A stretch of DNA of 64,000 nt from Mesobacillus boroniphilus. Lineage in GTDB: Bacteria > Bacillota > Bacilli > Bacillales > Cytobacillaceae. Below are positions 35,448-44,556 of the stretch, one piece after another (the first letter of the stretch is position 1; the number at the start of each line of letters is the position of its first letter). The notes beneath the pieces are model-generated. The model searched no databases. It was not told where the DNA came from and saw only the letters and a list, made by a program, of their open reading frames with translations. Both the position numbers and the translations under genes were made by a program. Where the stretch lies: contig NZ_QTKX01000002.1 in NCBI RefSeq assembly GCF_018424685.1, forward strand, positions 865,620 to 929,619, given 5' to 3'.

Positions 35448-37103
35448 ATGAGGAGAAAATTCTTTTCCAAAGGCTTTTCACTAATGCTTGTTCTATCATT
35501 GGTTTTAGCACTATTTTCAGGCTGTTCCAGCAAGACAAATGAAAACGCTTCCGATGAAAAGGACTCGGACAAACCAAAGGCGACAGCTGATGCTCCCGGC
35601 TGGCAATCCAACAAAGAACCTATTACGTTTGATTGGTATGTGAACTTTTCCTGGTTCGCGCATAAATGGGGCGACGATGATGTTTCTAAGTATGTAACGG
35701 ATAAAACTGGTGTTTCAGTCAACTTTATCTCACCTGCTGGTAATGAAGCAGAAAAAATGAACACAATGATCGCATCTGGCAAACTTCCAGATTTCATTAC
35801 CATTGGCTGGTGGGAAGATGCTGTTAAGAAGATGATTGAAGGCGAGCTTGTCCTTCCATTAAATGAACTTGCAGATCAATATGATCCATATTTTTATAAA
35901 GTAGCAGATGGCGCAAAGATCGAATGGTATAAGCAAGAAGATGGCAACACGTATGGCTACCCGAATGCTTCTTCTTCACCAAAGGATTTCGACAAATATA
36001 AAGACCTTAAGCCATCTAACCAGACATTCCTTGTAAGAAAGGATATGTATGAGGCAATTGGCAGCCCGGATATGAGCACACCTGAAGGATTCTTGAAAGC
36101 TCTTGAAGCTGCTAAGGAAAAATTCCCTGAAGTGAACGGTGCACCATTGATTCCATTCGGATTGAATGAATTTACTGATGTAGGAAACACTTCTCTTGAA
36201 GGCTATCTTCAAAACTTCCTGAATATCCCGATGGAAAAAGACGGAAAGGTTTATGACCGCAGCCAGGATCCTGAGTATCTTGCATGGTTAAAAACTTTCA
36301 GAGAAGCAAATGACAAAGGACTTCTTGCGAAGGACATCTTCATTGATAAGCGTCCGCAAATGGAAGAAAAGATTTCACAAGGCAGATACTTCGCGATGCT
36401 TTACCAGCGCAGTGACCTTGCAGCACAACAGCACGCATTGTATGCAAAAGATCCTAATTCAGTGTATATCGCAGTTGACGGACCAGCTAACTCAAAAGGA
36501 GATGCACCTGCATTGGCTGGTGACAGCATCTCGGGCTGGACTGTTACGTTGATTTCTAAAGACGTGAAAGACAAAGAAAGAGCAATTCAGTTCTTGACTT
36601 ACATGATCAGTGAAGAAGGACAAATGGACCTTTACATGGGTAAAGAAGGCGAAACGTATGATATGGTGAACGATAAGCCTGAATTCAAGCCAGAGGTATT
36701 GGATCTATTGAACAAAGACCGTGCAGCATTTGACCAGCAGTATGGAGCTTCATTCAAATACTGGATGCTTATGGATACAAATATGAGCCTTGCCTGGGCA
36801 CCTCCTGCTTCTGAACCATTTAAGCAAATGGAAGATTGGACAAAAGGAAAGACAGTCAGCTATGCGGAATTTGACGGCATCAGCCCGACTGGAACTTCTG
36901 CAGAAGGTGTAGCAGCAAGCAAGATTGCACAGGAATGGGGCAAGACACTTCCTAAACTTCTTTTAGCTAAATCCGATAAAGAATTTGATAAAATCTTTGA
37001 AGGATTCCTGAAGAAACGTGATTCTTTTGGCTATGAAAAAGTTGAAAAGTATCAGCAGGAAATTTATGAAAAGAACAAAGAGAAACTTGATGCATCAAAA
37101 TAA
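35448..37103 (+). CDS. LplA-type extracellular sugar-binding lipoprotein
   Basis: A 551-residue precursor with a lipoprotein signal ending in LFSGC (Cys about 30), longer than usual solute-binding proteins but normal for the LplA/YtcQ group. The start at 35448 follows GAGAGAGGG; it gives the proper MRRKFFSKGFSLML signal. It captures oligosaccharide for the two upstream permeases. Abundant lipoprotein expression is consistent with the hairpin before it. Confidence 0.9.
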   Translation: MRRKFFSKGFSLMLVLSLVLALFSGCSSKTNENASDEKDSDKPKATADAPGWQSNKEPITFDWYVNFSWFAHKWGDDDVSKYVTDKTGVSVNFISPAGNEAEKMNTMIASGKLPDFITIGWWEDAVKKMIEGELVLPLNELADQYDPYFYKVADGAKIEWYKQEDGNTYGYPNASSSPKDFDKYKDLKPSNQTFLVRKDMYEAIGSPDMSTPEGFLKALEAAKEKFPEVNGAPLIPFGLNEFTDVGNTSLEGYLQNFLNIPMEKDGKVYDRSQDPEYLAWLKTFREANDKGLLAKDIFIDKRPQMEEKISQGRYFAMLYQRSDLAAQQHALYAKDPNSVYIAVDGPANSKGDAPALAGDSISGWTVTLISKDVKDKERAIQFLTYMISEEGQMDLYMGKEGETYDMVNDKPEFKPEVLDLLNKDRAAFDQQYGASFKYWMLMDTNMSLAWAPPASEPFKQMEDWTKGKTVSYAEFDGISPTGTSAEGVAASKIAQEWGKTLPKLLLAKSDKEFDKIFEGFLKKRDSFGYEKVEKYQQEIYEKNKEKLDASK

Positions 37104-37115
37104 ATAACAATGGAA

Positions 37116-37170
37116 AGACTGTTCCTTCTAGAATTAAATTTCTTGAAGGAGCAGTCTATTCCTGTTTTTG
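37116..37170 (+). terminator. Terminator after the sugar-binding protein gene
   Basis: AGACTGTTCCTT pairs with AAGGAGCAGTCT, followed by a T-rich tract ending GTTTTT. Confidence 0.8.
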
Positions 37171-37271
37171 GATTGTCCATGTCTCTTCATGATATTGAAA
37201 CACTTTCCCAAGCTATCGATAGAAATTAAGGCTTATAATTTTAATGTCAACTAATGTTGGGTGTGATTATT

Positions 37272-39134
37272 ATGGATTTTCAAAAAAAGTTTAAAGAGAC
37301 TGCGAATTGGCTGGATCAACTTTCCCTGCAGCAAAAACTGATTGCCTTATATATTATCATTATCATTATTCCTATTATCATATTCATTTCTATATACTCA
37401 AGCAACGTGTATGACAGGGCAATCAACGAAATCAGAATCAAAAGTGAAAATGCTCTGGAAATCGAGAAAATCCATATAAAAAACAATATTGAATCGATGA
37501 GGCGGACGGCCCAAATGGTCGTTTCGGACATGGAATTTATAGACTTTGTTAAAAGCAGGAACGAAGCAAACATTGATCAGTTAATTGATTTCAGAATGAA
37601 TGAGCTGTCGAATGTAACCAGGCTGCAGGCTAATAACCCGGCGATTGAAAATATCCGTCTGTATACTACCAATCCTTATATAACAGAAATGTGGCCGATT
37701 CTCTTTAAAGAGGAACGGATTTTTGAAAAGCCGTGGCGGGAAGAGGTTATAAACAGAAATGGAATGGAGGTCTGGTGGTTTGACCAGCAGACAGAGGATG
37801 TCCTTGAAAGACTGCCATCGCAAAACACTGCGAAAATTTCATTGTTACGGGAGCTAGATTATCCAAAGGATGAACATTTGGGCATCATTGAAATCAATAT
37901 GTTCCTTAAAAACTTTTTCCCAAAGATGTTCGGTACAATGCAGGATCCTGATTCGGTCTATGTGGTCATTGATAAGGATAACAACATAATCAGGAATTAC
38001 CATCACACCTTTTTAGAAGACGAGGGAATTGACACTGAAGATCTCAAACTTAAGTTCAACAGATCAAAACACGAAGGCACTGGAAGTTTTCAATTTAAAA
38101 ACAAAGAAACTCCATATCTTGTCATCACTGCCTACATTGATGATTTGGATGCATACCTGCTGAATATTATCTCGCTTGAAAGCCTGTATGCCGAGACGGC
38201 AAAGACGAGGAATGTTATTTTTAGCGGAATTATTTTTCTGGTCATTGTTCTTTCTTTTGTTACCTATGTTTTGATTTTATTGCTTCTGAAAAAAATGTAC
38301 AAACTGAAGGATTCAATGAAGCGAGTAGAACAAGGGGATTTTTCCGTTGATGTAGAGATTGACGGACAAGATGAGATTTCGGAGCTTGCATTTCATTTTA
38401 AAAGTCTCCTTGGTAAAATGAATGGATTGATAGCCGACGCCGTAAACAAACAGGCAACTGCAAAAGAAACAGAACTAAAAGCCTTGAAAACTCAAATTGA
38501 TTCACATTTTCTGTATAACACACTGGAAAACATCAAGATGATGGCAGAAATAGAAGGGGAGTACGCCATTTCTGATGCAGTGACAGCCCTTGGTGAAATG
38601 ATGCGATATAATCTTAAATGGAAAAATGACTTTGTGGTTCTTGATGAAGAGCTGAACTATATTAAAAATTATGTAGATATCATGAATCTGCGTTTAGATG
38701 GGCAGCTGACTTTAAATATTGATGTCCCAAATGAACTGCGAGACCAGGAAGTGCTAAAAATGTCGCTGCAGCCGATCATTGAGAATGCCATCAAACATGG
38801 AATTATACCGAACCACCAGAAAAGCAAAGGACTCCTTCAGGTGTTTGCAAGGTGTTCTGATGATTATGTCATCATTGAGATACAAGATAATGGTGTGGGG
38901 ATGACAGCTGAAGAGTGTGAATTCCTAAACGAATCAATCCAGGCAGGACAGGAAAATCACAGTCTTGGTTCTAAAGGTGGAAATGGCATTGGAATCCACA
39001 ATGTGAATGAGAGAATCCAGCTCTATTATGGGACTGAGTATGGAGTGTTTGTAACAAGTGTCAAAGGCGAATTCACGATGGTGACGGTAAAAATGCCTTG
39101 TAAAATTATGAAAGGGGGCAGCCAAAGTGTATAA
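37272..39134 (+). CDS. YesM-family sensor histidine kinase
   Basis: A 620-residue membrane sensor. There is an N-terminal helix (about 23-44), a large extracellular sensing domain (about 45-310), a second helix (about 320-342), HAMP (about 345-395) and a His_kinase domain with QIDSHFLYNTLENIKMM. Here Ser replaces the usual Asn-Pro before the phosphoacceptor His context. An ATPase domain follows with NAIKHGI and GNGIGIHNVNER. It probably senses glucan fragments or the loaded binding protein. ATG at 37272 is chosen over an upstream TTG. It overlaps the yesN-like gene. Confidence 0.9.
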   Translation: MDFQKKFKETANWLDQLSLQQKLIALYIIIIIIPIIIFISIYSSNVYDRAINEIRIKSENALEIEKIHIKNNIESMRRTAQMVVSDMEFIDFVKSRNEANIDQLIDFRMNELSNVTRLQANNPAIENIRLYTTNPYITEMWPILFKEERIFEKPWREEVINRNGMEVWWFDQQTEDVLERLPSQNTAKISLLRELDYPKDEHLGIIEINMFLKNFFPKMFGTMQDPDSVYVVIDKDNNIIRNYHHTFLEDEGIDTEDLKLKFNRSKHEGTGSFQFKNKETPYLVITAYIDDLDAYLLNIISLESLYAETAKTRNVIFSGIIFLVIVLSFVTYVLILLLLKKMYKLKDSMKRVEQGDFSVDVEIDGQDEISELAFHFKSLLGKMNGLIADAVNKQATAKETELKALKTQIDSHFLYNTLENIKMMAEIEGEYAISDAVTALGEMMRYNLKWKNDFVVLDEELNYIKNYVDIMNLRLDGQLTLNIDVPNELRDQEVLKMSLQPIIENAIKHGIIPNHQKSKGLLQVFARCSDDYVIIEIQDNGVGMTAEECEFLNESIQAGQENHSLGSKGGNGIGIHNVNERIQLYYGTEYGVFVTSVKGEFTMVTVKMPCKIMKGGSQSV

Positions 39135-40635
39135 AGTCCTTATAGCTGATGATGAGAAAAATATTCGATTGGGCATACAGGCCATGATCAGACGTGAATA
39201 TCCTGATTTTACAACCTTTATTGCTTCTGATGGCCAGGAAGCCCTTGAAATCATAATTGAAAATGAGCCAGATATTGTTATCACTGATATCAAAATGCCA
39301 AGGATGGATGGCATTCAGTTGATCAAGGAACTTCAGCAAAAAGAAATAAAAGCATCGATTGTGATTCTCAGTGGATATGATGATTTCACATATGCCAAGG
39401 AAGCGATCAAGCATAAGGTACGGGATTATTTATTGAAGCCTGTCAACCGGTCAGAGTTATTCAAAACCTTGAACTTGATCACAGAGGAACTGGAAGATAG
39501 CCAGAAAATGACCTACCAGCACATGGATGAATATCGTGCCAGTCAATTGAATTACATTTTGCTCAATCCCAATATACAAAAAGAAGTGGTCGAAGATCTT
39601 TATAAGAAAATGAAAATTGATACTTATCCGGATGGATACTTTGTAGGAATTATTGAGACGGAGGGGAAAATAGAAGAAGAGCATTTGCTTGATAAGATTA
39701 ATCAGCTCCTGCTTTCAAGCAACGGCTGCATTCCATTTCTTGATAAAGACAGGCGAGTCACAATCATATCTGCAGACATCGAGAATTTTTCCATGTTGAA
39801 GGAGCAGCTTGGCCGGGACAGGCATTTTGTCTTCTCCATCGGTATCAGTGAAAAAGAACAAGACATCAGGGAACTGAAAAAAACCTATGAGCAGGCAGCG
39901 ACTGCCCTTAAGTATCATTTCCTTTACCCGCGCAGGCAGGTCATTTTATATGAAAATGTTAAGGAGAAGCCAGATGTCGCTTCTCTCCCAGTAGAATTGA
40001 TCAATAAGATCTCCAATATGCTTGGAACAGAAAGGGAAAAAGAAATTAAAACAAACCTGAGACAGGTAATGGACTTCGATTTGATCGCCCACAGCAGCAT
40101 CAACTATCTAGAAAACCTTAACATGGCAATCAATGAAACAATTTTCAAAGGCTTTTTTAAGCGCCTGGGAGAAGAATCCCTTGCTACATTCGAGCTTTTG
40201 AACAAAATAGATAATATATATAATTTTGATAACTTCCACGAATATTTCCATGCCCTTGAAGATCTGCTGATGAGAATCCACGAATATAACAAGCAGATGA
40301 AGTCCGTATATTCAGAGCAAAAATATATGGACCGGGCCATCGCGTATATTAGGGAAAATTATCATAAGGACTTGAATTTAGCCGTTGTCGCCAATTACAT
40401 TTCATTGAATTACTCCTATTTCAGCCATATGTTCAAGGAGTATATTGGCCAAAACTTTGTTGATTATCTAAAAATGGTCAGGGTGGAAAATGCAAAGCAG
40501 CTGCTGAAAGAGACGGATTTTAAAATACTGGAAATCAGTGAGATGGTAGGTTACAAAAATCCAAAGCAATTTGCCCGGGTTTTCCGGGAAGTCGAGGGAA
40601 TCTCTCCAAAAGAATATCGGGAAATGAAAGGATGA
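39127..40635 (+). CDS. YesN-family AraC-type response regulator
   Basis: A 502-residue regulator with a receiver domain (D8, D9, phosphoacceptor D54 in VITDIKMPRMDG), a long middle region (about 125-400) and a C-terminal AraC-type double helix-turn-helix (about 400-500) with LAVVANYISLNYSYFSHMFKEYIG and EISEMVGYKNPKQFARVFR. GTG start with AAAGGGGG upstream, overlapping the kinase by 8 nt. It likely activates the transporter and glucanase genes on either side. Confidence 0.92.
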   Translation: MYKVLIADDEKNIRLGIQAMIRREYPDFTTFIASDGQEALEIIIENEPDIVITDIKMPRMDGIQLIKELQQKEIKASIVILSGYDDFTYAKEAIKHKVRDYLLKPVNRSELFKTLNLITEELEDSQKMTYQHMDEYRASQLNYILLNPNIQKEVVEDLYKKMKIDTYPDGYFVGIIETEGKIEEEHLLDKINQLLLSSNGCIPFLDKDRRVTIISADIENFSMLKEQLGRDRHFVFSIGISEKEQDIRELKKTYEQAATALKYHFLYPRRQVILYENVKEKPDVASLPVELINKISNMLGTEREKEIKTNLRQVMDFDLIAHSSINYLENLNMAINETIFKGFFKRLGEESLATFELLNKIDNIYNFDNFHEYFHALEDLLMRIHEYNKQMKSVYSEQKYMDRAIAYIRENYHKDLNLAVVANYISLNYSYFSHMFKEYIGQNFVDYLKMVRVENAKQLLKETDFKILEISEMVGYKNPKQFARVFREVEGISPKEYREMKG

Positions 40636-40665
40636 AGAGAGCTGAATAGGCTCTCTTTTTTTCTG
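40636..40665 (+). terminator. Terminator after the yesN-like gene
   Basis: AGAGAGC and GCTCTCT pair around TGAATAG, followed by seven or more T. Confidence 0.88.
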
Positions 40666-40748
40666 TTTTTTAGATGCCGATTACAGATGTGCTAACAAGT
40701 ATCTTGAATCGTCCGTTATCTAACATCTAGAACCGGAGCAACCTTTGT

Positions 40749-42146
40749 GTTCGGACAAAATAACGCCGGAGCGACATCGTTTTGTCCGAAGTCGCCCCAA
40801 GTTCGGACAAAATAACGCTGGAGCGACATCGTTTTGTCCGAAGCCGCATCAAGTTCGGACAAAATAACGCTGGTGCGTCATTGTTTTGTCCGAAGTCGCC
40901 CCAAGTTCGGAAAAAATAACGCTTGTGCATAATCGTTTTGTCCGAAGTCGCCCTAAGTTCGGACAAAATAACGCCGGAGCGACATCGTTTTGTCCGAAGT
41001 CGCATCAAGTTCGGACAAAATAACGCTGGTGCGTCATTGTTTTGTCCGAAGTCGCATCAAGTTCGGACAAAATAACGCCGGAGCGACATCGTTTTGTCCG
41101 AAGTCGCCCCAAGTTCGGACAAAATAACGCCGGAGCGACATCGTTTTGTCCGAAGTCCCCCCAAGTTTGGACAAAATAACGCCGGAGCGACATCGTTTTG
41201 TCCGAAGTCCCCCCCAAGTTCGGACAAAATAACGCTGGTGCGTCATTGTTTTGTCTGAAGTCGCCCCAAGTTTGGACAAAATAACGCTGGAGCGACATCG
41301 TTTTGTCCGAAGCCGCCCCAAGTTTGGACAAAATAACGCTGGTGCGTCATTGTTTTGTCCGAAGTCGCATCATGTTCGGACAAAATAACGCCGGAGCGAC
41401 ATCATTTTGTCCGAAGTCGCCCCAAGTTCGGACAAAATAACGCTGGAGCGACATCGTTTTGTCCGAAGTCGATCCAAGTTCGGACAAAATAACGCTGGTG
41501 CGTCATTGCTTTGTCTGAAGTCGCCCCAAGTTTGGACAAAATAACGCTGGTGCGTCATTGTTATGTCCGAAGTCGCATCATGTTCGGACAAAATAACGCT
41601 GGAGCGACATCGTTTTGTCCGAAGTCGCCCCAAGTTCGGACAAAATAACGCTGGTGCGTCATTGTTTTGTCTGAAGTCGCCCCAAGTTTGGACAAAATAA
41701 CGCTGGAGCGTCATTGTTTTGTCCGAAGTCGCCCCAAGTTCGGACAAAATAACGCTGGTGCGTCATTGTTTTGTCCGAAGTCGCCCCAAGTTCGGACAAA
41801 ATAACGCTGGAGCGTCATTGTTTTGTCTGAAGTCGCCCCAAGTTTGGACAAAATAACGCTGGTGCGTCATTGTTTTGTCCGAAGTCGCCCCATGTTCGGA
41901 CAAAATAACGCTTGTGCGTAATCGTTTTGTCCGAAGTCGCCCCAAGTTCGGACAAAATAACGCTGGTGCGTCATTGTTTTGTCCGAAGTCGCCCCAAGTT
42001 CGGACAAAATAACGCTGGAGCGACATCGTTTTGTCCGAAGTCGCCCCAAGTTCGGACAAAATAACGCTTGTGCATAATCGTTTTGTCCGAAGTCGCCCTA
42101 AGTTCGGACAAAATAACGCCGGAACGTCTTCGTATTATCCGAATTA
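40749..42146. repeat. 27-unit tandem array of 52-bp hairpin repeats (array 2)
   Basis: Twenty-seven units starting GTTCGGACAAAATAACGC at 40749, each 52 bp except one of 53 bp (unit 9, 41165, one extra C). TTTTGTCCGAA at the end of one unit pairs with TTCGGACAAAA at the start of the next, an 11-bp stem with a GTCGCCCCAAG-type loop. The linker has three main forms: TGGTGCGTCATTG, (C/T)GGAGCGACATCG and TTGTGC(A/G)TAATCG. The last unit is degenerate. It lies between the yesN-like terminator and the glucanase promoter, outside any gene. Confidence 0.95.
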
Positions 42147-42256
42147 ATGCCAGATTTGTTTTTCACTTCTTTATAACCTCTTCATAGCTTAGTAATTCCT
42201 ATGAAATTCGCATTTTTTGGAAAGGTTTTCACTTGGAGAAACGCTCTTCTAAAATA

Positions 42257-42285
42257 TTGACACCCTAAACAAAATTCTCTATCTC
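42257..42285 (+). promoter_or_regulatory. Possible SigA promoter of the glucanase operon
   Basis: TTGACA, 17-bp spacer, TATCTC. The -35 is perfect and the -10 weak, which fits a promoter needing an activator such as the YesN-type regulator. It lies 86 nt before the first gene. Confidence 0.45.
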
Positions 42286-42370
42286 AAGATGCAAGACTGG
42301 CAAAGGTAGAATAGGAGTTGAGATATGTTTTGTTCGAAACATCCAGTTTTTTCAGAAGGGGGCGGTTTAG

Positions 42371-43177
42371 GTGGAGCCAGTAAATAAGGACAAAATAAAC
42401 AAAGAAATGATGACGCTTTCAAAAACGGAAGCAGAGTGGAAATTAATTTGGGAAGAGAATTTTAGTCTTCCTGACATAGATGAAAGTAAATGGAATTTTG
42501 TTGTGGCCGGTAACGGGTTTGGGAATGAAGAATCCCAGTACTACACAAGAAGGAAAGAGAACGCGCGAATTGAAAATAGCATGCTCGTTCTTGAGGCCAG
42601 GGTTGAAGAGTATAAAGGACTGGATTATACATCCGCAAAAATAACGACTAAAGGTAAGGCAGCCTGGACGTACGGACGATTTTCGATTAGGGCGAAATTG
42701 CCGGAAGGACAGGGAATCTGGCCAGCAATCTGGATGATGCCAGAGGATATGGAACAGTACACAGGATGGCCTGCCTGCGGGGAGATTGACATTATGGAGC
42801 TGATCGGCCATCAAGCTGGTACGGTTTATGGAACGCTTCATTATGGAATGCCACACACATATACAGGAGAAAACTATAAGCTGCCTCAAGGTAAAAAATT
42901 CTTTGAGGATTTTCATGTCTTCACCCTTGATTGGGAACCAGGAGAATTCAGATGGTATGTAGACGATGTCCTGTATGCAAGGCAGACTGAATGGTTCAGC
43001 AAGGCTTCGGAATCAGAGGAGCAGCAACCTGGTTTTGCGCCGTTTGACCGTGAGTTTTACCTCCAGCTGAATCTTGCAGTTGGGGGAAAATGGCCTGGAT
43101 ATCCTGATGAAACAACTCAGTTTCCTCAGCGGATGACAGTTGATTACATCAAAGTTTACAAGAGAGAAGACCAATAA
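42371..43177 (+). CDS. Intracellular GH16 beta-glucanase
   Basis: A 268-residue family 16 glycoside hydrolase. Catalytic motif GEIDIMEL with nucleophile E138 and acid/base E143; GLWP-like GIWPAIWMMPE before it and NLAVGGKWPG near the end, the pattern of endo-beta-1,3-glucanases. There is no signal peptide: the N-terminus is hydrophilic (MEPVNKDKINKEMM). GTG start after AAGGGGGCGG. It should cut imported beta-1,3-gluco-oligosaccharides inside the cell. First of four genes in a row. Confidence 0.92.
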   Translation: MEPVNKDKINKEMMTLSKTEAEWKLIWEENFSLPDIDESKWNFVVAGNGFGNEESQYYTRRKENARIENSMLVLEARVEEYKGLDYTSAKITTKGKAAWTYGRFSIRAKLPEGQGIWPAIWMMPEDMEQYTGWPACGEIDIMELIGHQAGTVYGTLHYGMPHTYTGENYKLPQGKKFFEDFHVFTLDWEPGEFRWYVDDVLYARQTEWFSKASESEEQQPGFAPFDREFYLQLNLAVGGKWPGYPDETTQFPQRMTVDYIKVYKREDQ

Positions 43178-43196
43178 CATTTGAGGTGAAAAATAG

Positions 43197-44531
43197 ATGA
43201 CTAGATTTTCAAGAGATTTTATTTTCGGAACGGCTACATCTTCCTATCAGATTGAAGGGGCGTATAAAGAAGACGGCAGGAGCCTTTCCATTTGGGATAC
43301 GTTTTCCCGCATTCCTGGCAAAGTCATCAATATGGATAACGGGAATATCGCATGTGACCATTACCATTTATACGAGAAGGACATCGAGATATTGAAGACA
43401 CTAGGCGTTGATTCTTATCGTTTCTCGATTGCCTGGCCAAGGATTTTCCCAGAGCAGGGGAAATATAACGAAGCTGGAATGAACTTTTATAAAAAGCTTA
43501 TAACACGCTTGATCGAAAACGGAATAAAGCCCGCGGTCACTCTTTACCATTGGGATTTGCCAGTATGGGCTCACGAACAGGGCGGCTGGACAAACAGGGA
43601 ATCCGTGAATTGGTTCATCGAATACGCAGAGAAATGCTTTGAGGAACTTGATGATCAAGTAGATATGTGGATTACCCACAATGAGCCATGGTGTGCAGGA
43701 TTCCTTGGTTATCATCAGGGTGTACATGCTCCAGGCCATACAAATATGGAGGAAGCATTAAAAGCGGTCCACCATATTCTTCTGTCCCATGGTGAGGCAG
43801 TGGCCCTGTTGAAAGGCAAGTTTGCTTCTTCAACACCTGTCGGCATTACGCTGAATCTGTCGCCGATGTACCCTGAAAGCGATTCAGCCAATGATCGATT
43901 GGCGGCTAACAATGCCGACGGCTATACAAACCGCTGGTTCCTTGATCCTGTTTTAAAAGGGTCTTACCCAGTCGATATGATGAACCTGTTCTCCAAATAC
44001 GTCCACTCCTTTGATTTTATCCAGAAAGGTGATTTGGAAAAGATTTCGATTGAGTGCGATTTCTTTGGGATTAACTTTTACAACCGCAGTCTAGTTAAAT
44101 TCAACGCTGCATCGGATTTCCTTTACACGGGTGCTTACTCGGAGTACCCGAAGACAGGGATGGGATGGGATATCTCTCCTGTGGAGTTTAAGGATTTAAT
44201 CCGCCGTCTGCGCCAAGAATATACGAAACTGCCAATCTATATCACTGAAAATGGGGCTGCCTTCGATGATGAAGTTTCAGAGGAGAATACAGTCCATGAT
44301 CCTGAGCGGCAGGATTATATTGAACAACATATTAAGGCTGTTGCCGAGCTGAATGAAGAGGGTATGAACATTGCTGGCTACTATCAATGGTCCCTTCTCG
44401 ATAACTTTGAATGGGCATTTGGTTATGAAAAACGCTTTGGAATTACTTATGTCGACTTTAAAACACAGGAGAGAATCTTGAAGGACAGCGGCTATCGCTA
44501 TGCCGAAATCATCAAGGAACGTTCAATTTAA
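43197..44531 (+). CDS. GH1 beta-glucosidase
   Basis: A 444-residue family 1 enzyme. Acid/base E163 in THNEPWC, nucleophile E351 in ITENGAAF, and the start FSRDFIFGTATSSYQIEGA, all typical. It is cytoplasmic and would release glucose from short beta-glucosides such as laminaribiose. It lies 19 nt after the GH16 gene. No phosphosugar-binding (6-phospho) context such as a PTS gene is present, in line with ABC uptake of unphosphorylated sugar. Confidence 0.93.
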   Translation: MTRFSRDFIFGTATSSYQIEGAYKEDGRSLSIWDTFSRIPGKVINMDNGNIACDHYHLYEKDIEILKTLGVDSYRFSIAWPRIFPEQGKYNEAGMNFYKKLITRLIENGIKPAVTLYHWDLPVWAHEQGGWTNRESVNWFIEYAEKCFEELDDQVDMWITHNEPWCAGFLGYHQGVHAPGHTNMEEALKAVHHILLSHGEAVALLKGKFASSTPVGITLNLSPMYPESDSANDRLAANNADGYTNRWFLDPVLKGSYPVDMMNLFSKYVHSFDFIQKGDLEKISIECDFFGINFYNRSLVKFNAASDFLYTGAYSEYPKTGMGWDISPVEFKDLIRRLRQEYTKLPIYITENGAAFDDEVSEENTVHDPERQDYIEQHIKAVAELNEEGMNIAGYYQWSLLDNFEWAFGYEKRFGITYVDFKTQERILKDSGYRYAEIIKERSI

Positions 44532-44556
44532 ATCCAATACCTCCGGAGTGATAATG

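Noticed and set aside
40727..42059. Five to seven minus-strand ORFs over the 27-unit array with repeated RYFVRTWGDFGQN-like sequence
   Set aside because: They follow from a 52-bp unit without stops on that strand; no ribosome site, and the frame cycles from unit to unit.
40749..42146. CRISPR array or replication iterons
   Set aside because: Linkers fall into a few recurring types rather than unique spacers, and no cas, rep or origin genes are near.
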